This document shows, one piece after another, positions 47,601 to 60,865 of a stretch of 64,000 bases of DNA. The notes below the pieces were generated by a model. The model did not search any database. It was not told the origin of the DNA and worked only from the letters and a program-made list of their open reading frames with translations. Made by a program: the position numbers and the translations under genes. Numbering within the stretch: position 1 is the stretch's first letter; each line of letters begins with the position of its first letter. The stretch spans positions 6,882,001 through 6,946,000 of the forward strand of contig JAKCOZ010000032.1 of assembly GCA_022605955.1 (NCBI GenBank), written 5' to 3'. This stretch comes from Rallus limicola. Taxonomy: Eukaryota > Chordata > Aves > Gruiformes > Rallidae.

Positions 47601-50600
47601 ATGAACACATGCTACCATTATAAAAGACAGTGTCATTTACACACGACTAATTAGGTTTAGAAAAGATACATTAAGTGCCAGAGAAAGGAGTTGGTGCAGC
47701 GTTCACTCTATGCTATTTTGATAGTTCAAGAAGTGTGGCTAACGCCAAGCGGTGTATTTGGCAGCTGTTAGGTCTTGAGCTCATTATAGGATTTCTTGGC
47801 ACTAGACGATTTATTTGATGAAATTTCACCAAGACATTTTTTTCTCCAGAATTCATCATCATGTCACTTAGCAAAATATGCTGACATTAAGTGGTGTTTA
47901 GATAATGTTCAACAACTTCAGTGCTTCAGTGGATAATGCACTGCTCACAGACACACAAAACCCAGAAAAAACAACAATCTTACTCAGTCTCTGACTTTCC
48001 AACATGAGCTGTTGGATGAATATTCTACGTACAGGGAAGGCAAACTAAAAAAACCCCAAGCAATTAGAGTTTAAACTCTAATCATATAAATAAGGCTAAT
48101 TATACAGACGGGAAATCTTTTCAGTTCAGTAAAACCAGATGCTAAACATTCCTCCCATTCATAGAAAAAGCCTTCATGCCATGCAAACAAACAAGCACAT
48201 GAAAACCAGTGAGCTAATCAAGCTTATTCTTCTATAAAGAACCTCCTTGCGCTGTACTAGAAGAAAGAACAAGTTAATTCTCCTTTTGTGTAGTGGAGAC
48301 CCACACAGATGTCACTACAGCTGGGGCTGTGCTCTGCAATGAAGGACACGGGACAAGCAGAAGAGAGCCTAACTGCAAATTGATGTCAGACTCCGGATCT
48401 AACTGGCACAGGCAGCAGAAGCAGCCAGCGGGCTGTTCTGGAGCACAGGCCAGGGCACCTCAGAAAGACTGAAGCAGTGTGCTCTCTGACGTTCCTCTAC
48501 TGAGGGTCCCAAAATAAGAGCATGTGTTCCTTTACCGAGAGGAGCATGGCTGCAGGTAGGGTGCAGCCCTGCGCTCTCCACCAGCCGACTACTCTCTAAA
48601 AAGAGTTCCCCACAGCACGTCACCATCATTACACAGCCAGCCTGTGCCTTGAGTACCATCTCCTGCCTTCATCATACAGCTAAGGGAAAAAACCTGGCGT
48701 GACCGACGAATCACCCCCCTGCACTGCATTCCCCCAGCACTCCCAGAGGGAGGCACCATGCGAGTTCAGTACCTCGTGAACAGCAGTGATGCCCACCGTT
48801 GTGTAAGAGCTCAAAGGAACGAGGGACTAATATTAACCTGATCACTAAATAACAAGATTTAAGTGCTTTTTTACATTGCTACATCTTTTTGTTTTCCCCA
48901 GTTTTTCAACTTACAGAGTGTGTGTGGGTGTGTGTGTGTGTGTGTGTGTGTATTCTCACATTTGCTATATTCACTTACTATTTCTTTGGCCATGACGTCA
49001 CAGCTGCATGAACACATAAGAACTACCAAACAATCAGAGTGGAAGTTGACTGTCAGGAATATTATTCCAAAATTAAGTATAGAGTCTACCATTTCTAAAA
49101 GAAAATACTGAATACTACCTAAAACCTCTTTCACGTAAAACCTGCCTTCTAAGCACAAGTGCAAAACCCTCCCAGTATTTGTTAAGTAGCCTCCACATAA
49201 TTAACTAGAAATGCTGACAACTTTCTCGTTAAGGCATTAAAAAACCCAATTTCACTGCTTACTGCTATTCTAGTATCCATAAGGAGGAAGCAGACCTTTC
49301 CCACATAAAACTATCTTAATAACAAGGGAACCTCTTAGCTTTAAAAAATCCCAATTCCTGCCTTCAAGTTTTGCTTGATCCGATACCTTTGGAGTTTGGA
49401 AGTCGCTGCACTGCTGAGGAGCAGTATAAATGACATTGGATTTCTAGAGAGGACTGCCAATTCCTAGAGTGATGGAGAGCTATCGCTGAGTTGTGACAAG
49501 TAGCAGCTGCCACAGAAGGTTATGCAGAAGCACGGTGGAAGTGGGACCACCAGGCACGGAAAACAGCAAGAGATCTCAAAATAGGATGCAGGGACAGTCT
49601 GTTTGTAAAGATTTGTTTTCATTGGGCAGTCAAATAGACATGCATTTGTTTTCATCAGGCAGAGTATGGGCATACTACTCAAGAGTTTCTAAATTTCAGC
49701 AGCACGCTATGGGGTACTCTATGTAGACCAAGTGCTCCTATGCATCTGGTGCTTCAGCAGATGCACTGAGACAGACAATTTAACATGCTTGTTTTTCATA
49801 ATGTTATAGCCTTACCCACAGCCTGATGGACCTGACAGATCCCCCAGGATGAAAAAAGTCCTGAATCGCACTCTGAAAATTGACACCTCTTCCTGGATGC
49901 TTCTAGAACTCATACCTAAGACAACATATTACCAGCTGTACAAGAGAGCATAAATCTGTGGGAAAAGCAACTTGCTTTTTCTGACTGTTGGAGAGTGCTA
50001 CTGCTCTCAGAATGTCACCTCTGGTGAATTCTCCTCTCCTAACACACCATGTGCAGAGCAGGAGGAGGAAACCAGAATTAACACTAACCAGTCTGGTCCC
50101 TTCTCATGACTCATTTAAAATCTTTTCCTTCCTCAAGCAACTGCAGGAAAAGATTAAAACTCTGATGTCAGGCTTTGGTTAGATCTTGATAACTCACAAT
50201 AAAAAAAAAAGTATTGTTTGCAGACGCAAAACCACATCTGGGTTTTTTTGTTGGGTTTTTTCTTCGATCATGAAACATGCCAGTGACATACAGAGGCTGC
50301 CCTTCAGGGACACAGTTTGAACACCAGCATCAGAACAGTGCAGATTTCCCTCCATCACCTGTCCATAGTTAATCATACCAGATTGCTTCATTCTGGATCA
50401 AGTCTGCCAGAAACCACTGCCTTATCCTTTGGACAGCTTCAGATTTCCAGGGACATCCACGTGGAGTCAGGCACTGCTCAGTGTGAGGAAAGGTGACCAC
50501 AGTGCTATTTCTATCTCAGTAGAGATTCATTGGGTTGTTTATGAAGCTGAAAGGGGTAATGATAAAGGTTTATCTAGCATTCAATATCCAAGATTAATTC

Positions 50601-50849
50601 AGAAGACTCTCCACTTGACACAGGAGCACTTTTTCACTCTCCTTTACCCAAGCAGTGCCTTAAAACTATAAATTAACCTGCTTTAGAGCTCCTAACATCA
50701 GGTGAAAAAGACACACCACACCGCATCAGTCAAAATAGTGATTCACTATAAATTCAGGTAGATGAGATAACCTTTTCTGTTTGAAGACACAGCTCTGTAG
50801 CACAGAATTTCTCCCAGACAGTGCCTCGTCCAACCACGCCACTGTATCA
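47601..50849. other. Non-coding DNA with one TG microsatellite
   Basis: AT-rich sequence to about 48280, then a moderately GC-rich patch (48290-48800) without recognisable gene or repeat. A TG microsatellite follows at 48918-48951. Confidence 0.5.
48918..48951 (+). repeat. (GT)n microsatellite
   Basis: About 16 GT units with one GG interruption. Likely to vary in length between individuals. Confidence 0.92.
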
Positions 50850-51139
50850 TCACACCTGACTCAGTATCATTCCCCATTCTGTGGCTGACAAGACAACTTC
50901 AACCCCGTTTAGACTGTACAGCACAGAGCGGGTGGTCAGGAGGAACTGGGTCGTGCGCTGTGCGCTGATCAGCTGGGTGTGCTGCGCCAGGGTGGCCCAG
51001 TGAGGGAACGGAGGCACAGCCTGCTTCCCGCCGCTCTGGCAGCCCTTCTGCACCGACTTGCTACTGGAAGACACGGCCACTTTCCAATTGCAGACACACA
51101 CCTGTTGAATACATAACAGCGCCTTGGACCTGCCTGTAG
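50850..51139 (-). other. GC-rich segment with a coding-like open frame (uncertain)
   Basis: One minus-strand frame is open from a stop near 51140 to one just before 50850. Its middle part (about 50900-51100) has strongly GC-biased third positions, giving for example HWATLAQHTQLISAQRTTQF. That contrasts with the AT-rich flanks. However, it has no in-frame ATG near the start, the candidate acceptor before 51104 lacks a pyrimidine tract, and the donor after the last CAG would be the weak GTGTGA. I do not recognise the protein. It could be an exon with poor splice sites, a pseudogene piece or a GC-rich conserved element. Confidence 0.2.
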
Positions 51140-51910
51140 ACTACACCCCGGTACAAGGGCTGCTTTGCTTAACCACACTAATAATGTACCTGTTATATTG
51201 CAGGGGGGCTAATGATTTCTTGCAGCCTGCTGATGCTTCCTTAGCCGCACAATTAGCTCACCCAGCTGCTTTTATAGAAAATGATGGCATCCTGCTGGGC
51301 AGTAGCGAGGAGCTGGCAGACCGTCCCTTCTGTTCCGCACTCTTCTTGAGAAGCCTAATTTACAGGGTTGTTTTAGGTCAGTGCCACTTAAGAGACACAA
51401 AGGGAACCGTCAACAGCTTTTACCTGGGATTCTGCAAGAATTTGCTTTCACTTGGGAGATCTGTCTTCTATTGGTTGTAAAGATTTCCTCCCCTACCCTC
51501 TCATTTCCTCACCCCTGCCTCTCTCTGCTACTTGCTTATGATGATGAATATCACAAGCCCAGGAATGCCAAGTGAGTGATTTTATATTAGATTGCAACCT
51601 GCACACATAAACTACGTCCGTATGCATAACTTTCTGTTGGCACTGCTGAACACACTTATTGTAACGGGCATGTAAATGCCTTTTTGATGGCCAGGTAATT
51701 TGAAGACCGCCGGGAGGTATACAATACATTATGCAGATGGGGGGGAAAAAAACAGGGGATGAAAAAAGACAAAAGAACATTATCAGAGCCTGGTGAAAGG
51801 AAAGACTTCTGCAGCTGGGTTTTAATTGAAAGTTTTTAAAAGGTTAGCTGCCAGCCTGGGCTGTAAATAACAGAAACGAAACAAGATGCTCATGTAGCCA
51901 ACATCTGATA
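51140..51910. promoter_or_regulatory. Possible conserved non-coding block
   Basis: This stretch has few low-complexity runs and many homeodomain-type words: CTAATAATG, GCTAATGATT and CAATTAGC at 51177-51257, and GGTAATTTG and TTTTAATTG further on. It also has compact mixed-composition segments such as 51660-51740. That texture resembles vertebrate conserved enhancers. The judgement is by eye only; no alignment was possible. Confidence 0.2.
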
Positions 51911-54900
51911 TATTTACAACAAATAAAGGACTACACCCAGCTGAAATCATCTTCCTTCATTTGGTAATCTTGGTAAATATGTTTGCAAGGGTTTATTTTT
52001 TATTCTTGGAATGGAAAGATCTGAAAATTGTTTTGAAAAAGAGATACCTGGGAGGCAGCAGCAGCTGGCCGGGTGCCACGGCAAGGGCACTACGACTGCG
52101 TCTCAGAGAACAGCCCAGCAGAAACCTCAATTTGCTTCTCCTTTTCCCAAAAGAAATTTGTAGGCTCCAAGAGTGGGGTCGCCACTGCACACACAGAGAC
52201 TTTGTCCACTCCACTACATAAAGTGAATACTGCATAGGACGGCAGAACAAACTTCTAAAGCCTGAATCTAATTATGCCACAGTGCTGGTCCCAGAAAGGG
52301 AAGAAGTAAAGATCATGTATTTTCAGTGCTCTTCCGTGAGGAAAAACCCCAACAGCAGTACACGCAGGGCTGCGCTCCCAGCAAACAGCTCCATTCCACA
52401 TTTTCACAGGAATGGGTATCTGGGGTTAAGTACAACACATCAGTACAAAGTAGCTGATCAAACATGTATATCCTCTTGCAAGGAAGGCCAAAGCTGTCCT
52501 GAGCGTGGTCCTCAGGAATTAACGTGGAACTAGCTATTTCCTAATAGCCTCTTTTCCATCCTTCATTCCTCAGAAGTGCCCTCGCAAGCTGAATCCCAAC
52601 ACAACAACACTGGCAGGAGATGCTTTCTCTGCTTTGCTCAGTCCAGCAAAGGAGAAGAGTTAATCTCTGCATTCCCAGAAACAGGCCAGGTACTTCTGGC
52701 AGAAGGTGGCCACTCAGTACCCAGGCTGCTATGAACATCAGTAAGCTGACTGACATGAGAACGCTGTAAAAATGAGAAGAGAGAAAACTGTTGTGTGCTC
52801 TACAGCACAGAGCTGAATGAAGATTGGCCATCTGTTTGTACTGGTATCTCCCACTGGTTTAGAGACACGCTACTCACTGGCAGTATGCTCAACAATTCAA
52901 GGAGTCCCATAAACACTCTTCCTTTCTTCTTTATGGTACCACTGAGGAGAGCAAGTAGCACCATTTCCTACCAAAGGGTACTAGGACAGTCCACTGGAAC
53001 TTTTTTCTACAAGCTGCATCTCCAACTCTCAAGCACAAATAAAGGTATCACATCTAGCAAAGTATTTATGAACCTGGGAAACAGCGCTGCTTAGTTGATC
53101 TGAAATTGTTTCAGCTTCCTATGTCTCTTCCAACCTCTTGCAGCTCTTGTCATACTGCTAAAGAGACAATTTTATTGCTAAAGAGCAATGGTGGGACCAG
53201 AATGAAGCATGCATCTATTAAATGCTCCAAGTTGGTCCCTCTGCCTGCAGAACATGGATTTATAAATGACAGTGATTACCTGGCAGCAATTTGGCTTGAA
53301 TTTTGATCAATCTATTGGACATGCTGCACTTCTTTCTGTTTCAAACTACTGTTCCATACTTTGCATGGAACTTTGATAGTCTTTTCGTTCCAAACTTGTA
53401 TGGTAGCTACAATAGCAGCCTAATCAGTAGCCTAACCAGCAATATAGCAATAGTGTCATCATCCATTTTCTGACATCAAATATGCAAGCATTTCCTACAA
53501 GACAAGGTACCACAGTGAATTTTCATTGCTATTTGTACCTCAAAAGAGAGGCCAGCTGGCTGGATTTCGGGTCCATCCAAATACTGTAATCCAAATGGGC
53601 GCGGAAGGGAGAGCACATTAAAGTTTCTTCTCATACAGTGAAACCAAAGGGAACATGCTGACTTCAGAATTACAGTTATCTAACAGTTACATTTTTTTTC
53701 TTCTACATCAGCTTCTTAGGTGGAGATAAGACGTGAAAGGAGGTCAGCCAAAGCGTCAGCTGAAAGTTTTCGCTAGAGAAAATAATAAAATAGAGAAGTC
53801 ATAGCAAAGACCAGAGCTTTTCATTTCCAATGGTTCTTTAAGAAGATTTTTTTTTTGGTCTTATAGAATTGCAGTGCATAAGTTTCCAAAAGAACTTCCA
53901 TCCTCCTGCCCTTTTGAAGCAGCCTCTGATGTGAGACCGGAGATGTGGATGAGTATGTAAGAAGTGCTTGTGATCGGCACCGTAATTGCTGGTGTGACCT
54001 TATCTGGTCAGAGAGTTTTCAGGGATTTCAACTTCCTCACAACCACCACAGAGAGATTTCTGTGACTCTTCCAGAACAGCAGTGACACGCCACGTATCAT
54101 AACAAATGAATCAAAAGAATGAGAGAAAACACAGTTAATGAAAAAGAGATAAAGTCACAGTATTGTTAAACCAGGAAAGCATATTTTAAGGCAATTTGTT
54201 GGAAGCAGACAGGGATATATTTTTTCTTTCTGGGTTTATCTGAGAAAATAAGGGCAACTTCAGATTTCTTTGGGGGGTAACAGGAGGTGCTGGCTTCAGA
54301 AGTATCTTGGATGACTTGTCAGTACTAAAAATAGAGAGAGCTTTTTAGATGTTCTACCTTGAATTGTATCTACAAAAGCCAACTATGAATAGGGAGGTAG
54401 ATCTTGACCAGCACTACAATATTTCTTTTCATATAGTTCTGATTAAACAGCCATTCTGGAAACTGCTTTTGGTTTTTGAACTGAATACTTAAAGACTTTA
54501 CCCTCCTCATCAAGACAAGGCTTGAGAGTTTGCCTTAATTGCCCTAAACTTTGGTTTCCCAAACTTCCCATCACCTGTTCATTTTTTCAAGAGTGTAATG
54601 TACACATGGAGATAGCTGAAAACATATATGTAGGCACTGGTCCTTCTCATTCTCAGGGAAAAAACTCCTGAAAAAAAGCTAATTTGGAGGCTTTTATCTG
54701 GGCTTTCCAGAGAGTGCCTGGGGATTCAAACTCTTCAGGAACAGCAGGACGGATTGAAACCAGCAGACTACAGCTCCTCAGCCCCCATTAGAATCTGGGT
54801 GTTGCTGAGGGAACCATTTATACCCCCCTAAGAGATATTTTATACTGCCCAGAGACCAACCACCTGCAGAAGCCCATTTTGCACCTAATCTTGGAAATGC

Positions 54901-57900
54901 ACATGTCCTGAAGAGTTTCATTCTGCCAGAGACTCAGAGCTTTGCAACAACCAAGTCAGAATTTGTTCATGCAATTAAGGCAACTTTCAAACCACTTGCA
55001 ACAAGAGCTCAGAATATTATTGTTACATGCCTGAATATACATTGATCCTTCTTTGCAGATCCATGTAAGGGGTAGATCTGTAATCAAAGCCTGACAAAGT
55101 AAGTAGGCTGTTAAAGTAATTTCTATCTAAAGGCATTTTAAAATGAATCAAATGCTTTTGCAGTTTGGAGTGCCAAATAACTGCAAGAAGAGTGTCACTG
55201 GCTAGATGTTCTTCTTTTTCTATCATTTGTGCTATTCAGAACTACAGGCATTTGGATAAGTTATTTAAGTAAACCTCTCCTCCAAATTATGTATCAAGAA
55301 CTAACACATGCTCATTTGTGAGTTCTGTGCAGTTTGTCTGGAATACCTGAGATACTGAGGTCAAACTAAAAGCCTTATAATCGATGGACATGCTCTTTCC
55401 AAAAAATTAGATCCCCACTTTCCATACAAGAGTCTGAAGATTTTAATTGAATTTTTTTTTCCTCCCTCTCCAAGCACTATCCAGTTTGGTCTTCCAAAAA
55501 TACAGACTCAGAGGAGTCTGAATCATATTTGAAAAGCTGGACAGAGTTGCAGGTTATTACTTGTCTATGATAATTTTATTTGAGCTTACAAGCAGCATGT
55601 TTTTACAACAGAAGTAAACACTGTTTAAAAGCAGTATGCCCCCAAAGTTCAAGAAGCTTTTTAATAGCATATGAATTCCTGAGACTCCCTGGGGGTTTTT
55701 TTACTGAACCTATTCCTGACCAAACATCCCTCTGCCAATGGCTGGTTGGGGCTTTTTTCATTGCCTCCTATTATTGTGCAAGGATTCCCTTTCAATATAT
55801 TCCATTTAGCATCCAACCACACGCCGTGACGACCTGTACCTGATCACCTCTACACCATCCATCTCATGGTCCCCTCCTGATGTTCTACTCTTCCTCATTT
55901 TCCACCCTACCTCTCCAGTATGCTGCCAATTCAAACACTACACCCTCGCTGAGCTTCACCAGGGGTTTGGAGTTTTATGTCCTTTAGGATTCGTGTCTGT
56001 TATTTTATTAGCTCATATTTTTGTGTCATGAAGCTTTGTTCAGGGAAAAACCTTTTCTCTCTCAATAGTTATTTGATGATTAGTGCTTATACCCGTATGT
56101 CTTAAATGATTCCATTATCTCTGAAAACAATTTACAGTACCATAAAACTTGTGCATTTTACAATTCATATAGAGTATCTTTTGTTCCTCTGAATTTTTGG
56201 TATGTTTTTATGTGATTAATATTTACATATAACAATACATCCTTCTCAAGCTGTAATAGCTGGTTCTTTTAACGCTTACCTTTATAGCTACAGCAACTCT
56301 TAACCCTTCTGTTGTTGTTTCTTAGTAACCCACTAATGTCTTGCAGGCATAGGATATTTACACACAGTGGAAGGAAACCTGGGTGAGACAAACCCACATC
56401 TCTAATACAGTGAAGAAATTTCATGGTCTGTTCTGAATGTTCAATACAGTTCTCTAACTGCCATTACTTGGAAGGTATATATGGTGTGGGTGGCTATATA
56501 CAATATTTTATGATTCCTAGCTGGTTTTTTAAGTCACAATTGAAAAGTCTTATATGGCTTAAACATGAAGTTAAGAGCTGTATACATTTTGATACTGCAC
56601 TCCTATGATGAGCTAGAGCGTTGCTGTTGACTTCACCTAGCAAAAAAGTGAGGCTCCAGAGAGAAAGATTCCTGCTCATGAGCACTGTGAAACACAGGTA
56701 TCACTCTGGAGTGGTTTTTATTTCAACACAGAAGCATAAAAGCTGATCATATCCCATGCCTATGGTAACAGTTACTGTCTCCTCTGTGTGTTCTTTAAAA
56801 ACATGCACAGAAGTCTCCTTAACTTCCATAGTCAGCAACATTTGCAAGGTTTACAGCTAGCAGGTTTTTACATCCACTTGAGTGTATGTTTTCATCCAGA
56901 AACACTTGACAAATCTCATCCAGCTACGTTAGCTCAATCACAGCTGGAAATGGGCTGGGACTTTCTCTTTGGGTGCAGTTTCTTTTGCCCATCTCCCTCA
57001 AAACCCAAAAGATTTCAAACCCACTGAGGAAACATACTGAAAGGCTCAAAATATAACACCATATAAATTGCATTAATAATTTGTCTGTTCTTCCCTTGTG
57101 TGCCTTCCCAACATGTCCAGCTGACTAGCCTACACTCGCTCCATGGTAGGAAAGAAGAGTGTTTCTGTAGGCATAGTAGTAGAAAGGCTAAATCATTGCA
57201 GCATCCATGGCTTCCCAACAAGCCACAGTATCTGTTTTACACCAATCCTTGTATAATTATGACTAAACATTGCTGAACTCAATTCCATTCTCTCTCTCTC
57301 TCTCCCTATCCCAGATCTTATCATATTTGTACCCTGGCCTCAGCCCTGTGTCCCAATCCTTCAGTGTTTTCCTGTGTCTGTCTTTTCTGAAAGGTTATAT
57401 TCTGGTACAGAGTTCCCAGAGATATTGCACCATTTATCCTCTCCCCTTTACATCACCTTTCAGATGATTATTCACTCTTTCATTTCTGGAAGAATTGCAA
57501 TGTAGTGTTAATTTCTGGGATAAAACCAACCGTCTCCAAATCAGTGCCACAGAACAACCTTACAGCCTTCATTCTGGGGCTGTCATCCTTAGGAAAAAAA
57601 TATGCCTGTGCCTGTAGTATTTTTACTATATGCCTGACACAAGATCACAGTGCAAATCAGGATGCAGAAAAGGCAGGTAAAATACAAAACGAGAACCACT
57701 ACCCCAAACCACCCCCAAACTAATCTGAATTACCTCAGATCACCCAAAAACCTGGTCTGATGATATTATTTAACTGTGGGTCTCAACACATTTTAAAAAG
57801 ACAGACATTTTTATTGGGGTAGCTGCAATACAAGGATTCCTAGGAAACTGGTTCTGAAGGCCAAGACTTGGTCACCCACTCTGTAAGCAAGGACAAGTAA

Positions 57901-58166
57901 ACCTGCAAGGCTCAACCCCACACCTCACCTCCAGTGCCCACTGCTGCTCCAGAGAGATGTCAGCTCACACTTACAGGAGAGTGGTGTAATCATCTTTCAC
58001 AGATGAGGACAAAATTATAAACAGGCATGTACTAAAGTATATTTTTGGAACATTAACACTTTATGTTTTCACATTTTCCAGTTTTAAAACTCAAGACAAG
58101 CAATTTAAAAAAATAAAAAAAAGAAGTGCCAAGATTAATCATTCTGCTTTCTGCCTTCCTCTTAAG
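51911..58166. other. Non-coding DNA, no gene or named repeat recognised
   Basis: About 6 kb of AT-leaning sequence. It contains short T runs (for example 53847-53856) and a CT repeat at 57290-57304. Short open frames on both strands show no domain, start or splice context. Confidence 0.5.
57290..57304 (+). repeat. (CT)n microsatellite
   Basis: Seven to eight CT units within a pyrimidine-rich stretch. Confidence 0.8.
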
Positions 58167-58224
58167 GGCCAGGCTGACAGAGGGAGACACAGTGCTGGGG
58201 AACGACATGGAAAAGCCCTTCAAG
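58167..58224 (+). CDS. Candidate internal coding exon, protein not recognised
   Basis: The best exon-like segment in the window. A pyrimidine-rich tract ending CTTCCTCTTAAG (58155-58166) is followed by 58 bases and then AAG|GTAAGT (donor GTAAGT at 58225-58230). The segment is clearly richer in G and C than the A-rich DNA just upstream. In the second frame it reads ARLTEGDTVLGNDMEKPFK. Fifteen of its 19 third positions are G or C and many first positions are purines, as in real coding DNA. It would complete a codon begun in the preceding exon (one base) and end at a codon boundary. Frame 1 is also open. I do not recognise the protein, and no partner exon with matching phase is certain, so it could be an internal exon of a large gene on the + strand or a chance match. 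Confidence 0.33.
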
Positions 58225-60297
58225 GTAAGTGCATGACCCTCAAAGTTCTATGTAAACAGATGCAGAAGAGAAGATGGAGTGTCAGAGCCCTCATCATCAG
58301 CATTTGGGTAATTTTCTCTGCCAACTTGAGTATATTTCCAAATTCTCTATCCAAGAACACTCACCAGGAAGCAGGGAAGAAGAAAGCTTGTTTGTTATTA
58401 AAGCAGAATTTCATACTGTAAACAAACCCATTTCTTTACAGTGAGTTCAATTTAATTCCTGTCTCAGCATTTAGAAAGGGAAATATTGCATCCATTAGGC
58501 TTTTGGGTAGTTTACTTTCCAGCCCATTTGGCCATCAATTAAAATTAAACTGCAGGGTTGTTCCCCTGTATAGTAAAAAGTCTCCCCAAAAACTGACTTG
58601 TCTTCCTTGTAATCCTCAAACATGCACATCAAAAGAAAAATCACTGAAGTGTTTGCAAGTCAGATCATAGCCTGAAAAACTGAAAAGCAATATATGCTTT
58701 TGTCTACAAATATGGAAGAAACAGCAGAATTGCTACCATCCCAGATGGCACTAGAATCAAATTAATCAAAAAGAACTCAATTACTTTTAATTTATATAGA
58801 GGTGGAGCTGAACAACAAGGGAAAAATGTTAAAAGGAATTGGGAAGTGGGTTGGAAAAGGAATAACCCAAGTCTAGCAAACCTTCCATTACAACCACAGA
58901 AAGACAAATATCAGGAAAACAGTTGATTTGGTGGGATTTTTCATGTTCATTTTTGATGAGAGATAAGCAGTTTCTTTTTAATTAGTTTTTTTTTTTTTGT
59001 TAGTAATATGTTGAAAGCAGCAAGAGAACAAAAGACATCTGATTCAAGTGAGTGGAGAAGCTAGATTTCCTTATAAAAGAAATTATTAAAGGGAAGAATC
59101 ACAATGAGGAAAAAAAAACAAACCTGAGAAAGATCCTCTTCCTTCTGCTCAAAGCTAAGTGAGAAAGGTCTGCCACTAGTTCTGGCAGCACTGGAAGAAT
59201 TAGCCTGAAATTAGCAGGAGGAGAGAGTTTACCTTCAGAGCCAAAATATCTCAAGGCCCAGCTTTAATGCCCTCTGTGTTTCTAAGAAAACAGTGGCTGT
59301 TACTCAGCGATGTGAAATGAAGAAATACGTACACCTCTCAAGAGGTGAAAGATTTATAGAAATTTAGGCTCAGATTCTTACCTCCAGTCCAATAAATACA
59401 CAGCATTTCATGAAGTTGCTCAGGTGTAAGCAGGTGAGGCTACAGGCATTCCGGTATTTGAGTGATGTTATCAGTTAGGAGCCTAAGATAATCAAGTGAA
59501 ACTCCAATTAGTCACAGTGATAGTTTTGCCTTGGTGAGAATAAATGAAAACTGCCAGTTCTGGGTAAGTTCTTTATACTTTGTAGACATCCTCAATAGCC
59601 CTGACAGTAGATATGCAGGCAAAGTCAAGAAACAATTTCTCATCTGCCAATCTAGCTATCATCTCTCTCTCTTTGCCCCTGGCAACGTCCATGCATGCTA
59701 CTTCCAAAGATCTGTTCCATATCAAGAGCGTGGCAGCAAATGTAAATATATTACATATGGGGAGAAAAAACCTGGGACTGAAGTACCGAGGACACGCTTC
59801 CATATCACGACCAACACATCAGAGACTTAGATGTGCCTTTTCATTTACATTTTAGAGCTGCACAGTATGTGTTCTGTTGCAGATCTTAATTCATCCTATT
59901 ACAGATTAGCTGTAACACCACTGCCATTAACTCACACCCGGCTATTGATAGGAGAACAGAGTCCAAACCTCCTTTCTCATCACAGAAATACCAGAAATAC
60001 TACTTATGGCTTTAAATATTCCAAGCACCAGAAGTAGCAACTAAAAGCAATTAGCATTTAATTGCTAAATAAGCATTAAAAAGCCTAATTGTTCTCTACT
60101 GGATGCTATCAGAAACGTAGATCCGTAACACCATGATGAAATGATTGGCAGCAGTTCCTTGTTTTTAGAAAGCAGCAGGATAGCGTGTGTGTCTCTTCCC
60201 TAGAGCACACAGCCTCTTTTGTATTCAAAACTGAAAACATGCCTTCGACTACGGGGTACCAGGCTGCATGCTCAAGTTAAATCCACATACTGCAGGC
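58225..60297. other. Non-coding DNA, no gene recognised
   Basis: If 58167-58224 is an exon, this would be intron. AT-rich with a 13-T run at 58986-58998. Two weak donor-like strings, near 59563 (+) and 59378 (-), lack convincing acceptors. Confidence 0.5.
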
Positions 60298-60865
60298 TGT
60301 CCTGGTTTCAGTCAGGATAGAGTTAACTCCATGTGTAGCAGCGGATGGGATGCTGTGTTTGGGAGTTACAATGAAAGCAGTGCTGAGAACACCCTGATGT
60401 TTCTAGTTGCAGTCAGACAGTCAAAGCCAGGACAGGTGACCCAGATGGGCCAAAGAGAGTATTCCATGCCAATTACGTCCTGCCCAGGATAAAGGGGGCT
60501 GATGGGAGGAAGAAGGGGGGCGGTTCCGGGACGCGAGGGTCTTGGGGGACGGTCGGGTTCCGGGACGGCTCTGGGTGGTGCGGCCTGAGCTGTGTGGTTG
60601 GGTGAGAAACTGCATTGGGTATCAATAGTTTCATATTCTTTTGCTCTAAAGTCCTGTGAGCATTGTTATATTTGATCTTTCTGTTCTCTTAGTAAACTAT
60701 CCTTATCCCAACCCACGGGCCTCTTAGTTTCTTGGGTTTGGAGTTATTTGCCCCTTCCTTTTCCCTTCCCTTGTTTCCCCCCCTTTCCCTTTTCTCCTGC
60801 TCTTTTACTTTAAGGAGCAGGCAGCTGTGTGGATCTCGGCCCACAGCCGGGGGGAAACCACGACA
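60298..60865 (+). mobile_element. LTR of the same endogenous retrovirus family, copy 2
   Basis: 568 bases from TG (60298) to CA (60864-60865), aligned end to end with copy 1 without any indel except the C tract (seven C at 60777-60783 against 23). Substitutions include three in the first 50 bases (about 60328-60337), TCTGGG to TCCGGG twice near 60530 and 60560, and a few near 60658-60862. Unlike copy 1, the flanking 5-mers do not match (CAGGC on the left, ACAGC on the right). No primer-binding-site-like TGG follows the right end, so no internal retroviral part is evident there. Loss of the duplication by mutation, recombination between different copies, or a short leftover of unrecognised internal sequence are all possible. 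No retroviral gene is visible. Confidence 0.9.

Noticed and set aside
48918..48951. TG repeat as possible telomeric or CRISPR-like repeat
   Set aside because: It is a plain dinucleotide microsatellite; there are no spaced direct repeats or TTAGGG arrays in the window.
51124..51480. Open frame of 118 codons on the + strand
   Set aside because: No ATG start, no domain, and it overlaps a stretch that looks more like non-coding regulatory DNA.
59341..59378. Minus-strand segment ending GGAG before GTAAGA
   Set aside because: Only about 37 bases, weak acceptor, and no supporting composition change.
41799..60865. The two LTRs as ends of one 19-kb provirus
   Set aside because: Copy 1 has its own target duplication on both sides, and no gag, pol or env sequence lies between them.
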